Assembly: GCA_030374805.1 (NCBI GenBank)
Contig: JARGSG010000013.1
Coordinates: forward strand, 558,001-622,000
Source of the DNA: Gracilaria gracilis
Lineage: Eukaryota > Rhodophyta > Florideophyceae > Gracilariales > Gracilariaceae
Reading direction: 5' to 3'
Length of the DNA: 64,000 nucleotides
The position numbers and the translations under genes are program-made. Below are positions 9,539 to 21,238 of this stretch, piece after piece (the stretch's first letter is position 1; the number at the start of each line of letters is the position of its first letter). Under the pieces are notes generated by a model. The model searched no databases. It had not been told where the DNA came from and worked only from the letters and a program-made list of their open reading frames with translations.

Positions 9539-10746
9539 TTAACGACTACCGACATGTCCGGTCAGCAACCGAACCACCCTCCGCAGGGATACTCTACCGG
9601 CTTCCGGTCCGTCCCCCTTAGGGTCAGCAGGTACTGTGCCGCATGTTCGTTCGGAAGTAACCGGTGTGGTTTTTGGCCGTGCGGTTGGAGCTTTTGTTAC
9701 TCTGTCAATACTGGCGGTGCTGTGGATACCGTCTTGGTTCAGAGTGACAGTAGCGTTCGTTGCGGACACAACCGTAAACGGGCCCATGGTCTTCGGCAAT
9801 AGCTTCTGATACGAACGTTCCTTATCCGTAAGGTTCTCCTCCGTTTTCTTATAGTCCGGTCGGTCAACGAATACTTCTTCCTCTGGGGTAAAGCTCGGCG
9901 TGTACCGTACGAACATATCGAAGGATTCCTTATAGCGCTGTTGGGCGCGTGTCAACTTAGTCCGAGCGGTCTGCAGCGTGGCCTGTAGGAGCTCGAGCGT
10001 ACAGCATTTCAACCGAGTGGCTGTAGGCTGTGTAGGCGTCGTTGGGACCAATGACGTACTGGGCTCATCGAGAAAAACGCTCGGTGGCTTACGCCTTAGT
10101 ACAAGTTCGAACGGTGCGGTACCGAGAGATCGACGGACCTGTAGGTTGTAGCCGTACGTAAGAGGTTTCACAAGCGCGTGCCAAGTGTTCTGATGATCTG
10201 CGACGTAGTGTGGCAGTCTCTCCACAATGATGTTATTGAACCGTTCGGTCTGAACATTCTTCTGGGGGTGGTACGCGGTTGTTAGCACGTGTTTGTTTTC
10301 CAAGGCGGTGCACATAGTCTCGAAGAACTTAGAGAGGAATTGAGTTCTGTTATCGGTTGCAAGTAGTTGGGAATTCCGTACGGATAAACCCAGTTCTCCA
10401 GAAAGGCCTGTGCCACAGCAAGAGCTGTAGTTGACCGCATGGGTATAAAACGAGCTATCTTGCTAAAACGATCGCTTATAACCAGTATATACTGGTAACC
10501 GTTTATGGACTTCGTGAATGGACCGAAGATGTCCATCGCAACGAATTACGGCGGACCAACGGTAGGGAACAGCTTTAACAGCTTCTTCGACCTGATATAC
10601 GTTCTCTCCGTCGCCAGGCATGTGCGACAGTCCCGTACGATTTGGAATACATCATTTGCCAAATGCGACCAGTAGAAGTCTCGACCGAGACTTTCATACA
10701 TCTGAGTAGATCCCGGATGGCCGATCAGACGGGGGTAGTGTGCCAA
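9539..10746 (-). pseudogene. gypsy B integrase, broken
   Basis: From 10746 it reads the H2C2 zinc-binding region (HYPRLIGHPG ... CRTC), then after an in-frame stop the first catalytic Asp (VAMDIFGPF). A frameshift near 10350 falls in the second catalytic block (TDNRTQF). The rest (10315-9539) holds the catalytic Glu (QTERFNN) and a GPF-type C-terminal module (MGPFTVVSATNATV). All three DDE residues are still readable, but the protein cannot be made in one piece. The frame ends 214 bp before the polypurine tract, so this family has no room for the antisense gene found in family A. Confidence 0.8.
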
Positions 10747-10920
10747 GTAGAGGACGCGTGCCTGCAGTGATGCAGGTACGACCTTCTAGATGACACCGTC
10801 CAGTAAAGCTTTTCGCAGTATAAGTCCGTTTCAGTCAATGTCGAACAGAGTGACACCGCTGCCGGTATCTTTTCGTACGCACTCACAGAAAGGATCATCT
10901 GATTGAGCTCGTACCAGCTC

Positions 10921-12393
10921 TTAGACCGTGACCGGAACGATATTGGTTTCCTCCGAGGTGACAGCAAGCATCTCGGGGATGCCACCGGATTTCCGTTCGG
11001 GCGTTGGCCAGTCGACGCAAACGTCACTGTACTCATCACCGTCAACAGTAATGTTAGTGATGAGGTAGCCATCGTCCGTACGGTCATTAACTAGCAAGCA
11101 GGGGACCTCTTCGTCCAATAGGGCATCCTCTTCGCCATCCGTCCGGATTCGAGAAAGAGCGTCGGCCGCTTGGTGCTCCATACCCGGACGGTAGACGACA
11201 TCGGAGTCGTACTCCATGAGACGCAACCGCCACCTCGCCAGTTGTCCTGCAGCGTCCGCAATGTTCAGTATCCACCTCAAAGAGTGGTGATCCGTTCGAA
11301 CTGTGGACCTTTGACCTTCTAGGTACGGACGGAGGTGCAGTATTGCCCAGACGACCGCAAGTTATTCCCGTTCGGCAGTTGAATATTGCCGTTAGGTCTT
11401 GGATAGAGAGCGGCTCCAGTATCCGATTCGTAATAAGCCTCCTTCCAGTTGCTTCTGTAGTAGAATGTATCCTAACTGTCGGTCGCATGAATCCGTATCC
11501 AGAACGTACGGGTACCCTTGACGGGGAATAGCAAAAACGGGCGGGCGTATCAGTCTCTGACGTAACTCGTCAAAGGCTTCGTATTCCGTATCGGTCAATG
11601 TCTCGAGTTTCGTGGGTTGCCCTTTCTCCAGCTTTCGGTTTAATGGAGCCGCAATTCGGGCGAGATTCGCGACGAACCGGCGGAAGACATTACAGAGCCC
11701 CGAGAACGATCGGAGCTCCGTATGGGTCGTAGGCAGTTTAGCCTGCTTGATAGCGTTTTGTGTCTTAAGAGACACCTGAAGCTTTCCCGGTCAGATTAAG
11801 TGGCTTAGATAGTCCACAGTGGCACTAAAAAGGTAGCACTTGTCCATTCAGAGAATAACACAAGCCGAACGGAGCATATGCAGTATGGCCCGCACATGGT
11901 CATAATGCTCTTCAACCGTCCGGGAATAGATGATTACGTCATCAAGATACACCAGTGCGTACTGCCACTTCACCCGTGAAGGGACGATATCGAGACCACG
12001 CTGGAAAGTAGCCGTCGCATTCTTGAGTCCAAACGGCATTCTCCGATAACGGTACAGTCCCATAGGCGACGTGAACATCGTTTTGTCCCGGTTGGCTTCA
12101 TTCATTTCGGTCTGCCAATAGCCACTGTTGGCGTTCAAAGTGGAGAAGATTTTTGCATCTCCTAAGGAGTCGATGCACTAGTCCATTCGGGGTAGTGGGT
12201 ATGTATCCCGTACGGTAGTAGCGTTCAACGGGTAGTAGTCGACGTAGAAGCGAAGGCTTCCGTCTTTCTTGAGCGCGAATATGACCGGACTGGTCCATTC
12301 TGCCGATGCCGTTTCTATGACACCAGCAGCGAGCTGCGTTGTCACCTCCTCGCGTTCGAGGTCTCTCCGAGCAGGTCCGGCACGGTACGGCAT
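10921..12393 (-). pseudogene. gypsy B reverse transcriptase and RNase H, three in-frame stops
   Basis: One reading frame carries the whole region, interrupted by in-frame stops at about 12176 (TAG), 11847 (TGA) and 11391 (TAA), with no frameshift between them. RT blocks run from GVIETASAEWTSPV through the catalytic YLDD (VYLDDVIIYS) to LRSFSGLCNVFRRF. RNase H follows, with VLDTDSCD and TDHHSLRWIL, ending near DALSRIRTDG. Enzymatically this would copy element RNA into cDNA. Point stops without indels suggest decay by substitution. Confidence 0.85.
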
Positions 12394-12522
12394 CTGGAAT
12401 ATAGGATTAGTGCCTGGTTCCAGATGGATGCGGTGCTTCGCTGCCGCAATCGTTTTGAGATGGCCGCCTCACATGTCCGCAAACGGTCGAAGTAGCTCAA
12501 TGACTTTATCTCGTTCGGAAAC

Positions 12523-13500
12523 TTACTGAGGACTGATCTGTACCTTGCTGGGCCAATCTTCTTCATCTTTCCGTACGGTTTCTTGCTCCTGTTTGGTATC
12601 CTTGTTTTTCCGTTCGGAATTACTGTCGGAAATCGGAGTGTGTTCCTCCTCTTTAGATTCGTCGCTCCGCGACGATGGTTGCGTAGTAATGAGTGCTACA
12701 GGAGATGAAAGGGCAAGTCCGATAACGGTATTCTTGTGCAGTCGAACAGAGCGGTCAAAAAAGTTCGCTACGCGAACGAAAAAGGGTACGTCCGGTCGGA
12801 GCTCTATAATTCCACCTGCAAGGAGTGTTAGTTCAAGCGTCGATCCCGTACGGTGATGAGACTGTAGAAAGACCAAGCTGGACGTTTTGGCGGCTACCAA
12901 GACATTCGTTTTCGACATTGGGGGTAGGACAAGCAGACAGGCAACGTGTATCTTATTAGATGGAGTTTCCCGTTCGGGTTCTGGTTCCGGCGCGGAAGGT
13001 GCATTTGGTCCGTAGGCGAAAGACTGTATAGACACCGGCTTGGAGTGTCGTAAGAGTATTGTCCGTTTCGGTGGTAGTATTTCCAAGACGTACTTGTCAA
13101 TAAAGGAAGTACCGAGTAGTACGCTGGTGGAGAGGTTAGAAACCACCAGGGACTGTACTCATACGTTGAGGTCACTGATTCGGACCATAAAGGAGAGAAC
13201 TCCGACAACGTCCATTCGGTTCTTCGACGCGTCCGTAATTCGAGGTCTTACGTCCGGTCGGAGTTTTCAGTGCCATTTTGGAGGTAAATGGCGTTCGCGA
13301 ACCAGAAAGGGTCCATCTTTGGTGTCAAGAACTCCCGTTAACGGATACATAAGTGCCGTGCTGAGGCCAACGGACACGTGAACCTTGTAGTTCAGGCTAG
13401 AAAGGAGGACCTTTTTGTCTTCTATATCCGTATCGGTCAGGTCGCATGTCAGGACAGTGGGCTCCCCTCGGATGGAGTCCGTTCGGTCTGTCTTTGACGT
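12523..13500 (-). pseudogene. gypsy B protease region, broken
   Basis: From 13146 to 12523 a 207-codon frame matches the region after the aspartic protease of family A (LLGTSFIDKYVLEILP against LGTNFIDRHVKEILP). The protease active-site block upstream reads LDTKDGPF near 13340 instead of the DTGAGPN seen in families A and C, so the active-site glycines are changed. Frames upstream are broken. Confidence 0.65.
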
Positions 13501-13695
13501 GGGAAAGTTAGGCCTCTGTGGAGAAGTCGTTGCCTCTACGCTTCCTCCCGCTCGTTTTCTTGACCAGGAGCAGGCTTTTAGACCAGCATAGCGGCCTGTG
13601 TCGGTCGTGGTGAGTACGCCTGGCGAGACTGTCAGCTCCGGCGATATCTTACGTTGTCCCTTACGGCATCAGGTTTCCGTCCGGACTGGTAGGCA

Positions 13696-14243
13696 CTAGC
13701 CTTTCTTGCGACGTTGCTGATAATTAGCCTCGCGTATAGCCAACAGCTTCTTCTTTAGATCCAGTGGGAGCAACTGACAACAGCCGGGTTCCCGCGAAAG
13801 GCAGGTCCGACACGGTCTAACCGGGGCCTGCCCCTGGGGTTGTTGCGCCCGGAAGCTGGCAGGACTGGAGTAAGACCGAACGGACTGAGCCGGCGTTGAA
13901 GCCGAGGGCGTAGTGGGAGGCGAGGGCATGGAGGACGCCAGGGATAGCGCGAGGACATGTTCCTCTTCTTCATCTGATACGGATTAGTTCGATTCCGACG
14001 GGGTATCGATATTGTGAACCTTCCGAGCGGTACGAGAGGACTCTTTCCGAGTGGTTGGTTTTCGAGTATCGACCCAAACAGACTGTCGATGTGAGGCACG
14101 ATGGGTGTCTCCGTACGATTCCGAGTAACCGGGGAGGTGCGTCATATCCGATACTGGGATGCGAGGTGAGAAGATTCCTCACCGGTGACCGTATGGCGGT
14201 AAGAAGAGCCTCAACGAAGATCCCCTTCAAATTCCGACCAGTA
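13696..14243 (-). pseudogene. gypsy B gag C-terminal part with nucleocapsid remnant
   Basis: This starts at LKGIFVEAL (about 14235), aligning with SRLKSLFAD of the family-A gag. It continues through an acidic Ser-rich region to a degenerate zinc knuckle, CRTCLSREPGCC, and a basic tail. It is broken by stops and frame changes. The 5' half of this gag is probably the piece at 29645-30675. Confidence 0.6.
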
Positions 14244-14880
14244 AAAACGCATCTTCACCGTCTGCTACGAGAGTATCGTCACAGAAGTCGCCCGAAATCA
14301 GATCGTAGTCCGAATCATTATCGAGTAGGAAACAATGAATATCTTCATCATCGTCATCGACCGGTAAGGTTTCACCTTCCGTTCCTAAACGTGAAAGAGC
14401 GGCTGTCTGGACATTCAAACTTCCTTTCTTGTAGGAGACTTCATAGTCAAATTCGGCCAGCCGTAGTCTCCAACGCATAAGGCGGCCGAAACTATCCCTG
14501 GCGGACACTAAACAACGCAATGCGAAGCGGTTCGTATTAACGGTGAAGTGTACACCCATGAGTTATTGTCGAAACGTTTTCAGCAACTATACCATGGCGA
14601 GACATTCTTTCTCGGATACTGAGTAGTTCTGTCCATGAACATTGAATGACCTGGACCAGTATCCAATGGGTTTTCGCTCCACATCGGAGTTTGTTTGAAA
14701 AAACGCGCACCCGATTTGATAGTTACCATAATCCGTGTCAACGTTGTTATGTAGCCCTGTCTTTGGCGACGATAAGATCAGTGCAGAGGTAACTGCCTCT
14801 CTACGAAAATTTAAAGCTTCCGCTTGCGCGGGAACAAGGGGTCCCAGTTTTGGTGGTGGGCTAACCGAAGGTGATGGTTT
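14244..14880 (-). pseudogene. gypsy C-left RNase H, truncated
   Basis: A 110-codon frame (14559-14244) carries the C-terminal RNase H region (RLMRWRLRLAEFDYEV, ALSRLGTEGE) and ends at GEDA, where family-B gag begins. Upstream, to about 14880, frames are broken. It is about 88-90% identical by eye to the right copy, clearly less than the adjacent core arm. Confidence 0.7.
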
Positions 14881-15470
14881 ATTGGAACGTTCAGTAACGT
14901 GACGTTACTCTCTTGATTCCATATTGAAATGCACAGCGGTTATGCTCTAGGGTGCGGATCTGATTTGGTGGTCGTATCTGATATGGTTTCCTTCGGGTCT
15001 CAATCACTTCTGGGTAGTCACCGTTTTCTACTGCACTTAGTGAATGGGTGTTGGCCACTGACGAATTATCATAGAGAGTGCAACTTATCGTTGCGTCAGC
15101 ACCATTTGGGGACCTAGATTGTGCAAAATCTGTTCATATACTCCGACACCGTCAGCCACTGCGTTGAAATCACTCTTAGCATCACGCCTGATTCACGGAC
15201 GCAGAATCTCAGTCGTAATTTCTTTCACTCGACCCCCCGCTTACCCAATACGATATGTCAGATATCAGATAATTCTTTTCTTTAGTTCTATGGCGTCAAC
15301 TAAGACGACGAGCAACTGTCGTTTCCACAAGCAGCTCGCGCATGGGCGCCCTAATCTTCGATTGCTTGGCAATTGACATAGGGCGCCCGTTCTCTGACGA
15401 AAGAACTGGTCTGCTTGCGATTGCAGAATTTACGCAACTTTAAAAGGAATTAAAGTTCAGAGGAGGCAGT
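14830..15470. other. 0.6-kb non-coding insertion in gypsy C-left pol
   Basis: Between the end of RT and the start of RNase H lies about 0.6 kb with many stops in all frames, also present at 23207-23850 in the other arm. It contains an inverted pair GGGCGCCCTA/TAGGGCGCCC spaced by 25 bp. It could be a small inserted element or highly decayed coding sequence. Confidence 0.5.
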
Positions 15471-16445
15471 ACACCCTCCTATTTCTGGCAAGTGAATGAA
15501 GTGGAATAATTGTCTTTTCTTGAAGAGGTCGTTGAGAGGTCCTGCGATCTTCGCAAAGTGCGGTACAAATCGTCGGTAGACGTTACATAGCCGTAAAAAA
15601 GAGCGAAGTTCCGTTTGAGTTTTCTGTTTTTTGGTCTCTTTGAGCGACTTCACGCGCGCATCGGCGATCACTAAGCGTCCTGGACGAATGATGTGCCCAA
15701 GATACCTAACCGAACCTGTGAAAAACTCACACTTCCTCAACTTTAAAGATATTCCCGCATCGGGGAGCGTGGACATGATCTCAGGAACATGGTCCAGATG
15801 GTCATTCAGATTACTGGAAAAGACAATGATATCTTCAAGATAAACGAGGCAACTCTGCCACTTGAATTGAGCAAAAAGAATCTCGAAAGCGCGCGGAAAG
15901 GTAGCAAGAGCGTTTTTCAGCCCTAATAGCATACGCTTAGAGCGGTACAATCCTGAGTGGCAGATGAAGACTGTCTTATTACCGTCGTCCGGTCAGACGG
16001 GTACTTCCCAGTACTCCCAGTTGGCATCGAACGTGGAGAGCATCACGGCTTAGCCGAGAGATTGGAATATACTCGCCCATACGGGGTATAGGGTACAAGT
16101 CTGTTACAAAGACTGCGTTCAGGCGGCGGTAGTCGATTCAAAAACGCCAGGACCCATTGGGTTTCCAAGCCAGTACCAGTACGATGACCACGGCGATTGA
16201 CCTGGTTCAATTACGCCTGCGCGGAACATTCTATCTACTTGGAATTGTTCTTCTTCCCCCGCTTTGGGGCCTGCCCTGTCCGGATGCTGAGCAAACGGTC
16301 TCGAATCGGGTAGCAAATCAATGTGGTGTTTCTTTGTTGTGGTCTCTCCAAGAGATCCGTCCCACATTAAGATTAACTCACGTAACATTTCGCGTAACTT
16401 CTGACGATGATACTCCGGCACGTGGCCGAGGTCTAACTCTTCCAA
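15450..16445 (-). pseudogene. gypsy C-left reverse transcriptase
   Basis: The N-terminal part (16445-16119) runs from MEELDLGHVPEYHRQ to GVIEPGQSPWSSYWYW, where a frameshift ends it. The C-terminal part (15950-15450) has RSKRMLLGLKNALATF, the catalytic region as VYLEDIIVFS (YLED where YxDD is expected) and LRSFLRLCNVYRRFV. The second Asp of the YxDD box is preserved and the first is Glu. The same changes occur in the right copy. Confidence 0.8.
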
Positions 16446-16538
16446 CGTTTTTGAAGGGTCGAGTTTGTCGCAACTCGTAGGGAGGGCCTTCTTTTCCGAA
16501 TCGTTCGTGCATTTAACCTCTTTGGAAGGAGAGATGAA

Positions 16539-17439
16539 TTATTCCTTCCCCATCTTAGGTGAAGATTTATCCCTTGCCATTGCACGTTCAACAATCCCGA
16601 GTACTTCGGCGGCGGACACCTTTGTAGGTATTAATGCCGTAGGGTGTGAAAGCACAGTACCAACCACTTGGTTTTTCGCCAGGTACTGGGATGTTTTGCC
16701 AAAGTGGGCTATCAAAACCTGAAAAGGGCGTCCATCAGATATCTGGACGACCCCGTTTGTCAGGGCAAGCTGATATTTCTCGTATAAAGAGGTGAGTGGT
16801 GGAACAACTCTTAGATTAAGGGGTACAGCTGGGACGTCTACCATCACTTGGGATTCCGGCGGGAGTGCCACTGACCGTGTAACACGTAGCTTCGGCGACT
16901 GCTTTAGAGATGACGAATTCTGTAAGGGGGCTGGTAGTGGTACCAATTTAGATGAGCAACGCTGAAGCGGGCGACGAACAATCGGTTTTACCAAACCATA
17001 CTCCATTTCAACTTCACGCCAGCGCGGGCGTATTGTCTTGACGTATCGATCGCAGAAGTCACATCCCCAAAATAACGGGGGCAGCTAGCGTCTTAAAGAC
17101 GATGAACTTGAGCTGTAAAACACAGTCGTTAATCTTCACGACGAGGAAAACCATACCTGCAGTCTTTAGAGGGTTGTTGTTAGCGTCGGCTCTGTCCATG
17201 ACGAGTCCATATCGAACACGGGAACGCACTTCTGGCGGTAGCAACGATTCAAAAATGAAGTTGGGGCCAGCACCTGTATCTAGAATGGACAGATGACGCT
17301 CCATATACTGGGTGGATAAGCCAATGTCTGCGAAGACCTTGTAGTTTCGCTTGGTCATGACCATGACTCGATCCGGGATCCGGTTGTTCTTATACCGTAT
17401 CCATGGGCGACGCAGCACCCCAATATTGATAGAGTTCAC
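16539..17439 (-). pseudogene. gypsy C-left protease and linker
   Basis: The frame 17439-17059 carries an intact aspartic protease active site (SILDTGAGPNFIF). A second frame (17006-16539) carries the linker with VVGTVLSHPTALI, matching the protease-RT linker of families A and B. The start of this frame is in the -1 frame relative to gag. Unlike the right copy, the MDRADANN stretch is uninterrupted. Confidence 0.75.
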
Positions 17440-17471
17440 GACTGGGGTGTCCGAATAGAACCGAGACAGAA

Positions 17472-17765
17472 CTATCCGCGGCTGCGGGTTAGACAGCAGT
17501 AGCGGACTGAACCGACGAAATAGAGATCCTGGAAGAACCCGATTGCTGCAACACCACAGCAGTAGCTGGCGAAATCATACGAAGAAACTCGGTCTTCGCA
17601 CGCAGAAAAAGCGGTCGCAGGAACGAATTCTTGTTCTTCTGAGGTCAGGGCTTCATAATCAAGCATAACTTTGGGTATCTTTCTCAAAGCGAGAGTACAA
17701 TTTAACGACACATTCCCGCGGGTGTAATACAGGTGGCAGATCAATCTGGGAGCATTCTCGGGCAT
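17472..17765 (-). pseudogene. gypsy C-left gag nucleocapsid part
   Basis: This is a 97-codon frame in the gag frame, identical at protein level to 20913-21206. The zinc knuckle is degenerate: CHLYYTRGNVSLNC has Tyr and Asn where the CCHC pattern needs Cys and His. It ends at a TAG just before the protease frame, which is offset by -1. Confidence 0.7.
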
Positions 17766-18143
17766 CCGGTTCTTTAAGTTTCACCACGCGGGCGTCCACC
17801 CATCCAGGCCTGTGGTAGCGATTACCAGTGGCGTATGGGACCCGGGGTCCGTGTATGCGAGGACGATCTGCGTACAGCAGCTGACTACTCGTTTCACACT
17901 AGGCATCCTTGGTGGACGGGAGCTCCGTATTCGCCACATGGTTTATCCAGTGTAAAATGCAAATTATCAACCTCTTGACTAGATTGCTCATGCGGCAGCA
18001 TTGCAATTGACTACAGAGCGTCTTCTAGGTGGTAGGCCTCTAAATTAATACGGCTACCAGTGCGACTGTGCAGCGCGTCTCCTTCCGATTTTAGGTATTT
18101 TCCCTGATCAAGGTAGGTTACCCTCCTCCTACTTTCACGGTGT

Positions 18144-19492
18144 TCAGCGGGGAAAGTGCGAATAGCCGGGTTTAATTAGTTGATAACCATTTTGAAATAC
18201 TCTCCAGCCGTATAGAAATTGCCAAATCGCTGGAAAGCTTTTTTCAGTTTTACTGAAAGAGGCGAAGAAGATTGTCTCCTTCGGATGTTGCTTCGTATCG
18301 CGCAACGCGAGGATAGCTTCCTGGATAGCAGTCCCGGTCGCGTAAGAACGTAGTAAATATTGCATGCCTTCGGGCCAACAAGTGATCACTCCCTCAGAGG
18401 CGCGAGATGAACTTCTGACATAGTTTTATTGATCTTCCGCAAATCCCCGTAAGAAATACCGTAAGACAAAGTATGAATATCCTTCGATCATTCTTAGGAT
18501 GTCGGCTTTCGCAACAAAGCAAGACAGAAAATCGAACACCATAATTGGGTCTTCTCCAGCAAAGTACTGCTTACAGAACGACAAAGCAATCCCCTTGATG
18601 CATTCTTTCTTCTTTCCAGTGCCGCGGGGAATACGAATCAAACTGGAATCCCCCAAATGGTAAGATCGGTACGATAAAAGCTTCTTTTATAAAGAGTTAG
18701 CAGGCTCCAGCTCCCTCAAACCAGAATACTTCCTTCCATTCTGTTGGGCCCTAACCTCACTGTGAGTGGCTTTAGAACGGCGCGAGTGCGACGAGCGAGC
18801 ACGTCGATGTCGTTCAGCGTCAGTAGACGAGTCCGAAGTCGAGAAATCCGCCGATCGACGAGAATGCACAGATGAATGGGACGAGTACGAGTCGACGTCG
18901 TTGTTAACTTTTCTATTGGAGCGAGCCTTCGCGCGATCACGATGATGTGCGCGATTGGATACCACAGGTTGTGGGATGTTCTCTCCACCTCTAATGGTGT
19001 CTTCCAACGTCTCAAGACGTGCTAAACCCCAATTTAACTTATAATCAACTTCTTCAAGCAAACCTGGGTAGCTACGTAGGACCTCCAACAGAGAGTTCAC
19101 ATCCGTCCGTGGTACACGTAGATCTTTAGATACACCTCCGACGAGATCGGCATCAATCTTCATGTGGAGTGTATCGAACTCGGTGACGGGTGCAGAATGA
19201 GAGCTTCGCAGCACAGAAATCTGGACATTTAGAGCCTGGACATTCACCTGTATCTCGCCATCGAGCGCATCATTACCTGCAACAGCACTGTCCGGCCTCT
19301 TTATCGGGGCACCTGAAAACTTCGCCACGGGAGGCAACTACGACTTTGATGACCGCATCCTGCTTCCGGGTTTATTCTCGATACTTTCGGAATTCTCAGG
19401 GACACACCGCGCGCAGCGAGGTACTTCAGCATACGCCGAGTGGGGTTTGGACGGGCCAGCACTACGGTCCCGAACCGTTTGCCTGAGTCCAT
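18144..19492 (-). pseudogene. gypsy C-left gag N-terminal and central part
   Basis: A candidate start is the ATG at 19492 (MDSGKRFG), with a frameshift before 19337. From 19337 one frame continues to 18144 with in-frame stops at 18687 and 18426. It has a coiled region (LLEVLRSYPGLLEEVDYKL), a Ser/Arg-rich stretch, then the capsid-like core AGEDPIMVFDFLSCF ... YFLRGFAEDQ and ATGTAIQEAILALRDT. The core aligns with family A and B gag. Confidence 0.7.
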
Positions 19493-19772
19493 CGTTACCA
19501 GAGGGTGAAAAAAACTAGAAACCGGGAACATTCAGTAGAAACAACCAAATAAAATAATCTCACATGAGTGATCCACACTCAACAGAGTAAACCAATACTC
19601 CAGTATTGGACAGCAACAAGGTTACTCAGTTACAGTCCAGACGACTTCTCCAGCCTCGCAAAGCCTAGAAGTAGGACCATCAGCTTGCAGTACCGGTGTT
19701 CCGAGCAGAATCTTCAAGGCGGAGTGGTCCGTTGGCAGTACCGGATATCCGTGTAAAATCAACGACTTCTAA

Positions 19773-19784
19773 GTCGGGAGACCA
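19773..19784 (-). other. primer-binding site of gypsy C-left
   Basis: On the minus strand TGGTCTCCCGAC lies just inside the 5' LTR. It would pair with a tRNA 3' end GTCGGGAGACCA. The same site occurs in families A and B. TGGTCT is duplicated 10 bp nearer the LTR. Confidence 0.75.
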
Positions 19785-19789
19785 GTTTA

Positions 19790-20473
19790 GACCAGTTTAT
19801 AGTGCAAACACAGACGAAAGAAACACATAAATACGTTCATTATCTTCCTCCCAGTTGAAGTGCCTGAGCAAACGGAGCCCCTCGCGGGATGGGTGTGTTA
19901 ACCGGGTGTAAGACCGGAACTCACCGTCTCAACGAGCGAAACGAGGATGGCAGGGAGCCAAAGAGTCGAGATTGGAGAGGTACACTGTGGGGTGGATCGA
20001 TGACGTCACCCAAGTTGGATGGTCCTCACAAGAGTGGTACCGTGGACCGCAGGATGCAAGAACAGGTAAGAATAAAAGAAGGCGAGGGCAAGCGAGCAAC
20101 AACGGTAATCGGGGTGTGCGACACCTGTTAAACAGCGACAAAAACAGTACAAAAACACTGGGTACACACGCACTATGGGCGGCGAGTCTTGCTGTTGGCT
20201 TCACGAGGTGTATGACCAGTCCACTTAGGGACCCGACTTTCCGCAAGAAAGATATCGTGCACCAGGAGTCCCTGAGTCAGAGCCGAACACTCGCTTGTTC
20301 GTGTTTACTTGACCATAATTGCCCGAACTCACACACCTAAGTACTGGTAGTCGTCAGTCCTGCACAGTAGTGTAATAAGCAAATAAATAGATAGAAAAAA
20401 ATCTAATTTATCCCCAAGAACGGTGGCTTGCACACATACACGTGTATCATCCTACTCACTGCCACGGCACTCA
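19790..20473 (-). repeat. 5' LTR of gypsy C-left, lacking its first ~140 bp
   Basis: It lies directly outside the primer-binding site. Its outer edge (TGAGTGCCGTGGCAG on the minus strand) corresponds to position ~137 of the LTR that begins at 29426, so the outer 140 bp are missing here. A head-to-head LTR fragment follows 4 bp later. Confidence 0.6.
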
Positions 20474-20477
20474 AAAC

Positions 20478-20625
20478 TGAAGAGCAACGCGTCATCGCGG
20501 AATTCACAGCGGATGCTAATCATATGTAGTGTGAAGAAGCTACAACTAAGGGAAGGAAATTATGACTAGTTTGTCAACAAATAGTTCATGGCGAAAGAAA
20601 CCCAATTGGTATTGGTTTTTATAGC
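20478..20625 (+). repeat. gypsy C LTR fragment (first ~148 bp), plus orientation
   Basis: It begins TGAAGAGCAACGCG and matches 29426-29560. It is exactly the portion missing from the adjacent minus-strand LTR, but inverted, and it is joined directly to the end of gag in the right copy. This is a rearrangement junction. Confidence 0.6.
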
Positions 20626-20912
20626 ATTAATAAGTCAAACGCCTTACACCTAGAAGGCACTCTGTTGTCAATTTTAATGCTGCCGCAGGAGCAATCTCAT
20701 CAAGAGGTTGATAACTTGCATTTTACACTGGATAAACCATGTGGCGAATACGGAGCTCCCGTCCACCAAGGATGCCTAGTGTGAAACGGTTAATCAGCTG
20801 CTGTACGCAGATCGTCCTCGCATACGCGGACCCCGGGTCCCATACGCCACTGGTAATCGCTACCACAGGCCTGGATGGGTGGACGCCCGCGTGGTGAAAC
20901 TTAAAGAACCGG

Positions 20913-21206
20913 ATGCCCGAGAATGCTCCCAGATTGATCTGCCACCTGTATTACACCCGCGGGAATGTGTCGCTAAATTGTACTCTCGCTTTGAGAAAGA
21001 TACCCAAAGTTATGCTTGATTATGAAGCCCTGACCTCAGAAGAACAAGAATTCGTTCCTGCGACCGCTTTTTCTGCGTGCGAAGACCGAGTTTCTTCGTA
21101 TGATTTCGCCAGCTACTGCTGTGGTGTTGCAGCAATCGGGTTCTTCCAGGATCTCTATTTCGTCGGTTCAGTCCGCTACTGCTGTCTAACCCGCAGCCGC
21201 GGATAG
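20913..21206 (+). pseudogene. gypsy C-right gag nucleocapsid part
   Basis: Protein identical to 17472-17765, including the degenerate zinc knuckle. The upstream gag (capsid part) is missing in this copy because the LTR fragment is fused about 290 bp before this frame. Confidence 0.7.
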
Positions 21207-21238
21207 TTCTATCTCGGTTCTATTCGGACACCCCAGTC

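Larger units (their letters stand above)
14600..17975 (-). repeat. left arm of near-identical inverted repeat (gypsy C)
   Basis: Positions pair with the right arm by x + y = about 38677, with a single 1-bp offset along the arm. Sequence identity is very high; for example a 97-codon frame is identical in both. The same lesions occur in both arms: the RT frameshift after SPWSSYWYW, the 0.6-kb insertion and the degenerate zinc knuckle. Identity drops at both ends although homology continues. Confidence 0.85.
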
